Source of the DNA: Nonomuraea sediminis
GTDB lineage: Bacteria > Actinomycetota > Actinomycetes > Streptosporangiales > Streptosporangiaceae
Assembly (NCBI RefSeq): GCF_018531495.1
Contig: NZ_JAHDTI010000023.1
Location: forward strand, 1-64,000
Direction of reading: 5' to 3'
DNA length: 64,000 bases
The position numbers and the translations under genes are program-made. Shown piece after piece: positions 8,159 through 15,535 of this stretch. The notes beneath the pieces are model-generated. The model worked only from the letters and a program-made list of their open reading frames with translations. It did no database searches and was not told the origin of the DNA. Position 1 is the stretch's first letter, and each line of letters starts with the position of its first letter.

Positions 8159-9030
8159 GAGGGCGTCACCATGGTTCCGATTCCTTGGTCGGTGAAGATC
8201 TCCAGCAGTAGCGCATGCGGGACGCGGCCGTCCAGGACATGCGCGTGCGGCACGCCCCCGTCGACGGCCGTCAGGCACGCCTCCATCTTCGGCACCATGC
8301 CGCTGGACAGCGTGGGCAGCATCGCACGCAGCTCCTCGGAGCCGAGCTTGTCGATCACGTCGGTGTCATCAGGCCAGTTGGCGTACAGGCCCTCCACGTC
8401 GGTCAGGACGATGAGCTTCTGCGCCTTGAGCGCCACGGCCAGCGCGGCGGCCGCTGTGTCGGCGTTCACGTTGTAGATCTGCCCGTCCTCGCCCCTGGCC
8501 ACGCTGGACACGACCGGGATCCGGCCGTTGTCGAGCAGCGCCTCGATCGTGCCCGGGTCCACCTTGACGATCTCGCCGACCTGCCCGATGTCCACCTGCA
8601 CGCCGTCCAGTACGGCGTGCTTGCGTTCGGCGGTGAACAGGTGGGCGTCCTCGCCCGACAGGCCGACGGCGAACGGGCCGTGGCGGTTGACCAGGCCGAC
8701 GACCTCGCGGTTGACCTGACCGACCAGGACCATCCTGACCACCTTCATGGCCTCGGGCGTGGTGACCCTGAGCCCGGCGGTGAACGTCGACTCGATGCCC
8801 AGCTTGTCCAGGTGCTCGCTGATCTGGGGGCCGCCGCCGTGCACCACGACCGGGCGCAGGCCCGCGTAGTGCAGGAAGACGACGTCCTCCGCGAAGCCCT
8901 CCTTGAGCGACTCATCGGTCATCGCGTTGCCGCCGTACTTGATGACGACGGTCGCGCCGTGGAACCTGGCCAGCCAGGGCAGCGCCTCGATCAGCGCCTC
9001 GGCCTTGGTGTGCGCTTCGCCGGCTCTCAT
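8155..9030 (-). CDS. argB: Acetylglutamate kinase
   Basis: ArgB phosphorylates N-acetylglutamate, usually the arginine-inhibited step. The 291-residue protein shows KYGGNAM at 31-37 and VVVHGGGPQI at 61-70, the amino-acid-kinase phosphate loops. A later stretch, YNVNADTAAAALA, is also typical. The ATG overlaps the argJ stop (ATGA). Confidence 0.97.
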   Translation of the reverse strand: MRAGEAHTKAEALIEALPWLARFHGATVVIKYGGNAMTDESLKEGFAEDVVFLHYAGLRPVVVHGGGPQISEHLDKLGIESTFTAGLRVTTPEAMKVVRMVLVGQVNREVVGLVNRHGPFAVGLSGEDAHLFTAERKHAVLDGVQVDIGQVGEIVKVDPGTIEALLDNGRIPVVSSVARGEDGQIYNVNADTAAAALAVALKAQKLIVLTDVEGLYANWPDDTDVIDKLGSEELRAMLPTLSSGMVPKMEACLTAVDGGVPHAHVLDGRVPHALLLEIFTDQGIGTMVTPS

Positions 9031-10178
9031 GACGAGTACGCCGAGTTCTCGTGGACGTAGTCGGCCGTGAGGTCGGTGGTGTGGATCGTGGCCGAGTAGG
9101 GGCCGGCCGACAGGTCGACGGTGATCGTGACGTCCCTGGGGCGCATGTCCACCTTGGAGCGGTCGTCGCCGACGGCGCCGCCGCGGCAGATCCAGATGCC
9201 GTTGATGGCCACGTTCAGCCGGTCGGGCTCGAAGACGGCGTCTGTGGTGCCGACCGCCGACAGCACGCGGCCCCAGTTGGGGTCCTCGCCGTGGATGGCG
9301 CATTTGAGCAGGTTGGAGCGGGAGACCGTGCGGCCGACGGTGACGGCGTCCTGCTCGGAGGCGGCGCCGACGACCTCGATGGCGATGGCCTTGGAGGCGC
9401 CCTCCGCGTCCACCAGCAGCTGCCTGGCCAGGTCGGCGCAGACCTCGGTCACCTTCTGCCCGAACTCCTCGAGGTCGGGCTTGACGCCTGCCGCGCCGCT
9501 GGAGAGCAGCAGGACGGTGTCGTTGGTGGACATGCACCCGTCGGCGTCCAGCCGGTCGAACGTCACGGACGTGGCCCTGCGCAGGACCGTGTCGAGTTCC
9601 TCGGAGGTCAGGTCGGCGTCGGTGGTGATGACGCAGAGCATGGTGGCCAGCGCCGGGGCGAGCATGCCCGCGCCCTTGGCCATGCCGCCGACCATGTAGC
9701 CGTCGCCGCGTTTGAAGGAGATCTTCGACACCGTGTCCGTGGTGCGGATGGCGTCGGCCGCTGCCAGGCCGCCGTCGCGCGACAGCTGGCCGGCCGCGGT
9801 CTCCACGCCGCCGAGCAGGGCCTCCATGGGCAGCCGCTCGCCGATCAGGCCCGTCGAGCACACCGCGATCTCGCCGGCGGAGTCCTGCAGCGCCTCGGCT
9901 ACCTTCTCGGCGGTGGCGTGGGTGTCCTGGAAACCTTCGGGACCCGTGCAGGCGTTGGCGCCGCCGGAGTTCAGCACCACCGCTCGGACTCGGCCGCCCC
10001 TCAGCACCTGCTGCGACCAGAGCACGGGGGCGGCCTTCACGCGGTTGGCGGTGAAGACCCCCGCGGCGGCGCGGCTGGGGCCCTCGTTCACGACGAGGGC
10101 GAGGTCACGGGCGCCGCTGGCCTTGATGCCTGCGGCGATTCCCGCGGCCTTGAAGCCGAGAGGGGCGGTTACGCTCAC
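9027..10178 (-). CDS. argJ: Glutamate N-acetyltransferase (ornithine acetyltransferase)
   Basis: ArgJ recycles the acetyl group from acetylornithine to glutamate. The 383-residue precursor has the autoprocessing site KGAGMLAPALATML. By family knowledge, cleavage falls between A178 and T179 and the new N-terminal threonine is the nucleophile. The GTG at 10178 overlaps the argC stop (GTGA). Presence of argJ implies the cyclic pathway; no separate argA or argE was seen here. Confidence 0.97.
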   Translation of the reverse strand: MSVTAPLGFKAAGIAAGIKASGARDLALVVNEGPSRAAAGVFTANRVKAAPVLWSQQVLRGGRVRAVVLNSGGANACTGPEGFQDTHATAEKVAEALQDSAGEIAVCSTGLIGERLPMEALLGGVETAAGQLSRDGGLAAADAIRTTDTVSKISFKRGDGYMVGGMAKGAGMLAPALATMLCVITTDADLTSEELDTVLRRATSVTFDRLDADGCMSTNDTVLLLSSGAAGVKPDLEEFGQKVTEVCADLARQLLVDAEGASKAIAIEVVGAASEQDAVTVGRTVSRSNLLKCAIHGEDPNWGRVLSAVGTTDAVFEPDRLNVAINGIWICRGGAVGDDRSKVDMRPRDVTITVDLSAGPYSATIHTTDLTADYVHENSAYSS

Positions 10179-11197
10179 GGTGCGACTCCTGTCAGGGGAA
10201 GTCCGGTCTCTTCTGGCAGGCCGAGGGCGAGGTTGACGCTCTGGATGGCGCCTCCGGCCGTGCCCTTGGTGAGGTTGTCGATGGCGATGACGGCGACGAG
10301 GCGGTTCGAGCGCTCGTCGAGCGTCACCTGGAGTGCGGCGGTGTTGGCGCCGTAGGTCATGGCGGTGGCGGGCCAGGCGCCTTCCGGCAGGAGCCTGACG
10401 AAGGGCTCCTTCGCGAAGGCGGCCTCGTAGGCCTGCCTGACCGCGTTCGCGGTGACGCCGGGGGCGGCGGGGGCCGTGCAGGTGGCCAGGATGCCGCGGC
10501 TCATCGGGGCCAGCGTCGGGGTGAACGACACCCGGACGGGTCCGCCCGCGACCGCGCCGAGGGACTGCTCCATCTCGGGGGTGTGGCGGTGGACTCCGCC
10601 GACGCCGTAGGCGCTGACCGAGCCCATGACCTCGCTGCCGAGCAGGTTCGGCTTGAGCGACTTGCCCGCGCCGCTGGTGCCGCTGGCCGCGACGACCACG
10701 ACGTCCGGCTCGGCCAGGCCGTACTGGAAGGCGGGGAAGAGCGCGAGGGCGACGGCGGTCGGGTAGCAGCCGGGGACGGCGATGCGCCGGGCGGTGGCCA
10801 GGATCTCGCGCTGGCCGGGGAGCTCGGGCAGGCCGTAGGGCCAGCTGCCCGCGTGCTGCCCACCGTAGAACTCCTGCCAGGCCCGCTCGTCGGTCAGGCG
10901 GTGGTCGGCGCCGCAGTCGACCACGATGGCCCCGTCGCCGATGGCGGCGGCCACCTCGGCCGAATGACCATGCGGCAGGGCCAGGAAGACCACGTCGTGG
11001 CCCTGCAGCGTCTCCGGCGTGGTCTCCAGGATGGTCCTGTCGGCCAGCTGCGGCAGGTGCGGCTGGTGCTCGCCGAGCTTGCCGCCCGCGCTGGAAGCCG
11101 CGGTGAGCGCGCCGATCTCGAGCTCCGGGTGGGACAGGAGCAGGCGAAGGAGCTCGCCTCCCGCGTAGCCGCTGGCTCCCGCGATCGCCGCTCTCAT
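10175..11197 (-). CDS. argC: N-acetyl-gamma-glutamyl-phosphate reductase
   Basis: ArgC is the NADPH-dependent reductase and first gene of the arg operon, 340 residues. The Rossmann motif GASGYAGGE begins at residue 7 and the catalytic cysteine is C144 in VPGCYPTA. ATG at 11197 follows AGGAGG at an ideal distance, which decides the start over an upstream in-frame ATG. Operator candidates lie immediately upstream. Confidence 0.97.
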   Translation of the reverse strand: MRAAIAGASGYAGGELLRLLLSHPELEIGALTAASSAGGKLGEHQPHLPQLADRTILETTPETLQGHDVVFLALPHGHSAEVAAAIGDGAIVVDCGADHRLTDERAWQEFYGGQHAGSWPYGLPELPGQREILATARRIAVPGCYPTAVALALFPAFQYGLAEPDVVVVAASGTSGAGKSLKPNLLGSEVMGSVSAYGVGGVHRHTPEMEQSLGAVAGGPVRVSFTPTLAPMSRGILATCTAPAAPGVTANAVRQAYEAAFAKEPFVRLLPEGAWPATAMTYGANTAALQVTLDERSNRLVAVIAIDNLTKGTAGGAIQSVNLALGLPEETGLPLTGVAP

Positions 11198-11206
11198 CCG
11201 ACCTCC

Positions 11207-11317
11207 TGCATGTTCATGCACTCTACCTCATGGTCTTGCTTTCTGAAGATGATGCACTGGCCAGGATGGATATGCAAGCCCGACGATCTGGACAAAACGG
11301 TCATTCAATGCATAACC
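11207..11317 (-). promoter_or_regulatory. argC promoter region with ArgR operator candidates
   Basis: A perfect 14-bp palindrome, TGCATGTTCATGCA (11207-11220), touches the argC Shine-Dalgarno sequence. A second site on the minus strand, GGTTATGCATTGAATG (11302-11317), and further TGCAT half-sites near 11248 and 11270 are spread between them. These resemble the TGCAT-containing ARG boxes reported upstream of argC in Streptomyces. Possible promoter boxes overlap the half-sites, which would allow repression by ArgR. The exact box pairing is an inference. Confidence 0.55.
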
Positions 11318-11344
11318 ACACACAGAATGACGCTCTAGCGCGAC

Positions 11345-11362
11345 GTACCTACCGGTCGGTAC
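11345..11362 (+). promoter_or_regulatory. TetR-type palindromic operator candidate
   Basis: GTACCTACCGGTCGGTAC is an 18-bp palindrome with one mismatched pair, 43 bp before the acyl-CoA synthetase start. The ACCGACCGGTAGGT-like core matches operators of actinobacterial TetR regulators of fatty-acid genes. No TetR gene lies in the window, so the regulator would be encoded elsewhere. Confidence 0.5.
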
Positions 11363-11404
11363 TGTGATTTATCCGGGATAGCCGTCACTGCGGGAGTTCT
11401 GCGT

Positions 11405-13069
11405 ATGTCTCTTTCGCACGCCGAGGTCGAGGCCCAGCTCACCGGGCCGGGGCAACTCTTCGAGATGGAGGAGATCGGGGACACCGGGGTGCGAACGTGG
11501 AAACACGCGCCGCAGCACTTCCGGGCACTGCTGGAGATGAGCCGCTTCCACGGCGAGAAGGTGTTCCTGGTCTACGAGGACCAGCACATCACCTTCGAGG
11601 AGCACTTCAGGCGGGCGGCGACGCTGGCCAACCGGCTCGTCACGGAGTACGGCGTGGCCAAGGGCGACCGGGTGGCGATCGCCATGCGTAACTACCCCGA
11701 ATGGGTCGTCTCCTTCTCGGCGGTGCTGGCCGCCGGGGCGATAGCCGTACCGCTGAACGCCTGGTGGACGGAGGCGGAGCTGGCATACGGGGTGAGCGAC
11801 TCCGGGGCCAAGGTGCTGATCGCGGACGGCGAGCGGGCCGAGCGGCTGGCCTCGACGGGGGTGCCGCTGATCGTCGCGCGGGGCGAGGCGCCGGCTGGCG
11901 CGCGCACCCTCTCCGACGTCATGGGCGACGTTTCCGCGGATGTCACGCTTCCGGCGGTGGAGCTGTCGCCCGACGATCCGGCCACGATCTTCTACACCTC
12001 GGGCACCACCGGGCGGCCCAAGGGGGCGCTGGGCAGCCACCGCAACCTCGGGCAGTCGCCGATGACGCTGGCCTACGGGTTCCTGCGGGCGGTCGTGCTG
12101 GCGGGCAAGGATCCGGGCGCGGCCTCGTCGGTGCGGCGGGTGACGCTGCTGACGGTGCCGCTCTTCCACGTCACCGGGTGCTTCTCCGGGCTCACCTCCA
12201 CGCTGTTCCTGGGCGGCGGGCTGATCCTGATGTACAAGTGGGATCCGCTCGAGGCGCTCAAGGTGATCGAGCGGGAGAAGGCGACCACGATGATCGGGGT
12301 GCCGACCAACGCGTGGCAGCTCATGTCCCACCCCGATTTCGGGAAATATGACCTTTCGTCCCTTACGACCCTCGGGTACGGTGGGGCGCCCGCGCCGCCC
12401 AAGCTGCTGGAACGGATCACCGAGAACCTGCCCAACCGGGCGCCGTCCAACGGGTACGGCATGACGGAGACCACCGCGCTGGCCATCGGCAACGGCGGGC
12501 CCGACTACCTGGCCAGGCCCGACAGCATCGGGCTGCCGTCGGCGGTCGTCGACGTGCGGGTGGTGGATCCGCTGGGCGACGCGCTGCCGCCCGGGGAGGT
12601 GGGCGAGCTGTGCCTGCGCGGGCCCAACGTGATCCTGGGCTACTGGAACAAGCCGGAGGCCACCGCGCAGACGTTCATCGACGGCTGGGTGCACACCGGG
12701 GACCTCGCCAAGATCGACTCCGAGGGTTTCGTGTACATCGTGGACCGGGCCAAGGACATGGTGATCCGGGGCGGTGAGAACGTGTACTGCGCCGAGGTCG
12801 AAGCGGCCCTCTTCGAGCACCCGGCGGTCGACGACGTGGCGGTCATCGGCGTGCCGCACGACGAACTGGGTGAGGAGGTCGGCGCGGTCATCCGCCTGAC
12901 GCCCGGTCAGTCGGTCACCCCCTCGGAACTCCAGACCTTCCTCGCCGACCGGATCGCCAAGTTCAAGATCCCCAACCACTTCTGGTTCCGCGACGGCGAA
13001 CTCCCCCGCAACCCCGGCGGCAAAATCCTCAAAACCCGCCTCCGCCAAGAAGTCCTCGCCACCTCCTAA
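11405..13069 (+). CDS. Acyl-CoA synthetase (AMP-forming, FadD-like)
   Basis: This ANL-superfamily enzyme (554 residues) activates a carboxylic acid as acyl-AMP and then acyl-CoA. The phosphate loop is YTSGTTGRPKG at 197-207. GYGMTETTA is the A5 motif, VHTGDLAK and DRAKDMVIRGGENVY are the A7/A8 hinge region, and the A10 catalytic lysine is about K540 in NPGGKILK. Substrate chain length cannot be read from sequence; medium- or long-chain fatty acids are likely. It stands alone behind the TetR-type palindrome and is followed by a hairpin. Confidence 0.9.
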   Translation: MSLSHAEVEAQLTGPGQLFEMEEIGDTGVRTWKHAPQHFRALLEMSRFHGEKVFLVYEDQHITFEEHFRRAATLANRLVTEYGVAKGDRVAIAMRNYPEWVVSFSAVLAAGAIAVPLNAWWTEAELAYGVSDSGAKVLIADGERAERLASTGVPLIVARGEAPAGARTLSDVMGDVSADVTLPAVELSPDDPATIFYTSGTTGRPKGALGSHRNLGQSPMTLAYGFLRAVVLAGKDPGAASSVRRVTLLTVPLFHVTGCFSGLTSTLFLGGGLILMYKWDPLEALKVIEREKATTMIGVPTNAWQLMSHPDFGKYDLSSLTTLGYGGAPAPPKLLERITENLPNRAPSNGYGMTETTALAIGNGGPDYLARPDSIGLPSAVVDVRVVDPLGDALPPGEVGELCLRGPNVILGYWNKPEATAQTFIDGWVHTGDLAKIDSEGFVYIVDRAKDMVIRGGENVYCAEVEAALFEHPAVDDVAVIGVPHDELGEEVGAVIRLTPGQSVTPSELQTFLADRIAKFKIPNHFWFRDGELPRNPGGKILKTRLRQEVLATS

Positions 13070-13078
13070 CCCCTCCCC

Positions 13079-13103
13079 GCGGGCCGCCACCCCAGCGGCC
13101 CGC
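13079..13103 (+). terminator. Terminator after the acyl-CoA synthetase
   Basis: The arms GCGGGCCGC and GCGGCCCGC form a perfect 9-bp stem with a 7-nt loop, starting 10 nt after the stop codon. It has no U-tract. The right arm is also the start of the local repeat unit. Confidence 0.6.
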
Positions 13104-13324
13104 CCCTCACCCCACCAACGCACCACGACCACGACACCCGGACCTCACAGCCCCGCGCCACGCCGTGACCCCACCACACGACGCTGACCGCCACCAGCGG
13201 CCCGCCCCTCACCTCCCGCCCACCAACGCGCCATGCACCCCACACGCGGGCCCCACCACCACGACCGCGACACCCGGACCTCACAACGCGCCACGCCGTG
13301 ACCCCACCAATCGACGCTGACCGT
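13094..13324. repeat. Imperfect direct repeats, about 100-136 bp spacing
   Basis: Three matched pairs occur in the same order. AGCGGCCCGCCCCTCAC is at 13094 and 13196. An ACGACACCCGGACCTCAC-like segment is at 13131 and 13267. GCGCCACGCCGTGACCCCACCA is at 13155 and 13288. Together they look like a decayed duplication of one unit with small insertions. No coding frame with protein-like composition was seen. Confidence 0.75.
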
Positions 13325-13868
13325 GAGCAGCGGCCCGGCGGCGCGGCTCCGGATCGTGGGCGTGGTCTGCGACGATGCCTTCGCCGTCGGGCTGCGACCG
13401 CAGATCGACAGGACCGAAGGCGCCTGACCGCAGGGCCTTCCGGGCGGGGCACCCTGCTCGGCGGATTGTCCGATCTCCGGCCGACAGGGAGACCCCGTCG
13501 GGGCGTTTGCTGCAGGTCTGCGGCTTCTACTGGGCGGACAGGAGGCTAGATCCACCGTTTCCAGGACACGCCCTGCTCGGCTGCCCGGGTGGCAGCCACG
13601 ACGTGGCCCCGAACGTCTGCGGCAGCGCAGCGGCCGACGGCGTGCGAGGCGACCCGCGACGCGTGCGGCGACCGAGTGCGCGGCGGCGTGCGAGGCGACC
13701 AGCGACGCGTGCGGCGATACGTGGCGCATGAACTGTGCGGTGGTGTGTGAGGTGATCAGCGACGTGTGCGGCGCTCGGTGGCGTGTGGGGTAGGCGTGTG
13801 CGGCGCTCGACGCGCCGCTCCCCCGGGCGGAAGGTCCTGTTGTGGGCGCTGGCGCGAGGTGGGTGGGT
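13325..13868. other. Long gap without a recognisable gene
   Basis: This is the rest of an 800-bp gap between the acyl-CoA synthetase and the convergent hypothetical gene. Open frames exist on both strands but their products are arginine-, alanine- and proline-rich with no recognisable motif. The only structure I see is the repeat at 13639-13774. Confidence 0.6.
13639..13774. repeat. Three imperfect tandem repeats of about 33 bp
   Basis: A unit of the form GGCGTGCGAGGCGACC...GCGTGCGGCG occurs at 13639-13671, 13685-13717 and, more diverged, 13742-13774, spaced 46 and 57 bp apart. The third copy shows C-to-T type changes throughout. Spacing is irregular and there is no spacer diversity like CRISPR. 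Confidence 0.75.
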
Positions 13869-14981
13869 TTATGGGGTGGGGAGGGTGAGGTGTTCGGCGA
13901 TGGCGGGGGTGGTGGGGGTGATCTTGGGGAGGTGGGGGGCGGTGTAGTGGGTGGGTTTGTGGGTGCGGAGGAGGGTTTCGCCGCTGCGGTCCCAGCGGAA
14001 GCCCGACCGGCCCAGGAGCTTGGCGAAGACCGCGTCGGCCTGTGCGGGGTCGCGTTCGGCCAGCCGTACGAGAGGGACAGGTGAGACCTCGTCGCCGCGC
14101 AGGTAGCCGCTGAGCAGGTCGCGGTACGGCCGGCGGTCGAGGAGGCGGGGATCGGCGAAGATCTCCTCGAGCCGCCCGAAGTCGCGGTAGTAGGCGAAGC
14201 CGTGGGTCTCGTCGAAGATCAGGGCCACGGTGTCGGCGGCCCGTACGTGCTCGGGGACCTCGAAGACCGGCTGCTCGGCCGCGGAGGGGAGCCTGTCGGA
14301 CTGGTAGGCCAGGTAGCCCCGCATGCGCTCCTCGACCTCGGAACCCGGGCACACCACCTCGTCGGCACCGAAGTACGCGACGAAACAGCGGCGCTGCTCG
14401 GTCTGCAGCCGCCAGGCCGTGGCGAGCGCCTCGGGGTTGCGGAAGACGTGCGCCGGGTTGGCGAGCGCCACGTGGGCGGCCACGCTCACCAGCGTCTGCC
14501 TGGCATCGGCGGGGTGGATGGCCGGGGTGCCGCTGATCAGCCATTCCTCCCCCAGCGGGATCAACCGGCCCACAACGAACATGCCAGGACTGAGCGGCTC
14601 GAACGCGCCCGCGCCGAGGTTGGAGCGAACCTGGTAGGTGAGTTCGTCGACGAGGTTGTGCAGCGTGGCGGCGTCGTGGTCGTGGCCGCGTACCTCGAAG
14701 ATGCCCTCCACCACGTCCTTCCAGCTCAGCAGCAGGTCGCGGGAGATGTCGTCGAGCCCGGGATGATCGTCGACGAAGCGGTCGATGACCGTGTCACCGC
14801 CGGGCAGGCGATGCTGGTGGGCGAAGAAGTCGACCGGCAGGAAAGCCGCCGCCTCGTCGGCCGCGGGGCCGTCGGCGTAGAACCGGTCGAGCACGGCGCT
14901 CAGCTCCCTGGCGAAACGGCCGGACGTCGCATAATGCACCAGCTCGGGCTTCAGCTCGCAGGCGCGCTCCAGCAGATCCAT
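13869..14981 (-). CDS. Hypothetical protein, 370 residues
   Basis: I do not recognise this family. The start is supported by AGGAG six bases before ATG at 14981, and codon composition is clearly coding. The protein is soluble and acidic in its first two thirds (for example LLLSWKDVVEGIF, MFVVGRLIPLGEEWLISG, LIFDETHGFAYYRDFG). It has no signal peptide or membrane segment, and ends in a threonine/proline-rich tail of about 35 residues. It stands alone between two repeat-rich gaps. Confidence 0.8.
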   Translation of the reverse strand: MDLLERACELKPELVHYATSGRFARELSAVLDRFYADGPAADEAAAFLPVDFFAHQHRLPGGDTVIDRFVDDHPGLDDISRDLLLSWKDVVEGIFEVRGHDHDAATLHNLVDELTYQVRSNLGAGAFEPLSPGMFVVGRLIPLGEEWLISGTPAIHPADARQTLVSVAAHVALANPAHVFRNPEALATAWRLQTEQRRCFVAYFGADEVVCPGSEVEERMRGYLAYQSDRLPSAAEQPVFEVPEHVRAADTVALIFDETHGFAYYRDFGRLEEIFADPRLLDRRPYRDLLSGYLRGDEVSPVPLVRLAERDPAQADAVFAKLLGRSGFRWDRSGETLLRTHKPTHYTAPHLPKITPTTPAIAEHLTLPTP

Positions 14982-15300
14982 TGCTCACTCCTCGTAGCGT
15001 TTCGACTGCAGGGCGACACTAACGGCCCCCACCGACACTTCGCGCCCGCTTCCACCGAACTCCCGGCGTTCCGGGCAGGCCCAGTGCCTCCCTCGCATCG
15101 GCAGGGGTGGCGTTCATGACCGCAAGGCTCACGGCACTCAAAGCGCCGAGGACCACGATGCTCAGCGCCGCCCAAGCTGCGGAGGGCGGCGACGCTCAGC
15201 GCCGGTCGAGTTGCGGAGTGCCTCGATGCTCTACGGGCAACGTGCAGGCGGCGTGTACGGCGGGCGACGGGAAGCCGGGGGGCCACGACCACGAAGCGTC
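14982..15300. other. Gene-free stretch with a short direct repeat
   Basis: No protein-like frame was found. A 28-bp segment at 15157-15184 (GATGCTCAGCGCCG...TGCGGAG) recurs at 15191-15218 with 23 of 28 bases identical. The promoter of the hypothetical gene at 13869-14981 should lie just right of 14981, but no convincing -35/-10 pair is visible. Confidence 0.55.
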
Positions 15301-15397
15301 GTAGCGGCGGGCAAGGGGCATCGACTCGCCGGAAGCGCCGGTCACAGGCCATGAGCCGAAGTACGGCGGGCGGCCGGCGGCGGCAGCCCGCCGTACA
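15301..15397. repeat. Dispersed hairpin repeat, copy A
   Basis: These 97 bp align without gaps to 36811-36907, with 82 of 97 bases identical by hand alignment. The right third is a hairpin with perfect 11-bp arms GTACGGCGGGC and GCCCGCCGTAC. The left part holds the shared segment CGACTCGCCG...AGCGCCGGTCACAG. It lies 3' of the minus-strand MFS gene, so it may act as a terminator. Confidence 0.8.
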
Positions 15398-15535
15398 GAC
15401 CGGATAGCAGTCGGAAGGGGCAGTGGCGGCGGCGCGCCGTACAGACCGGAGAGCAGCCAGGAGAGGCCGGTGGCGGCGGCGGCTCGCCGTACAGGCCGGA
15501 GAGCGGTCAGGAGGGGCAGGTGGTGGAGTGGGCCT
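15390..15535. repeat. Three tandem repeats of 46-50 bp entering the MFS 3' end
   Basis: Units starting GCCGTACAGACCGG at 15390, 15436 and 15486 (the third diverged) run from the right arm of hairpin repeat copy A into the last codons of the MFS gene. Each unit ends in a GGTGGCGGCGGCG-like stretch. The MFS stop codon (15507) lies inside the third unit. Confidence 0.75.

Noticed and set aside
13145..13729. A 194-residue minus-strand frame in the first long gap
   Set aside because: It has no ribosome site, and repeats translate to Arg/Ala/Ser-rich strings with no constraint on third positions.
13094..13774. Possible CRISPR array
   Set aside because: Repeats are few, diverged and irregularly spaced, there are no unique spacers, and no cas gene is present.
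15196..15400. Small gene encoding a conserved VTGxxGES peptide in the hairpin repeat
   Set aside because: The same reading frame is interrupted by a stop in copy B upstream of this stretch. Similarity continues through non-coding hairpin sequence, so it is a DNA repeat.
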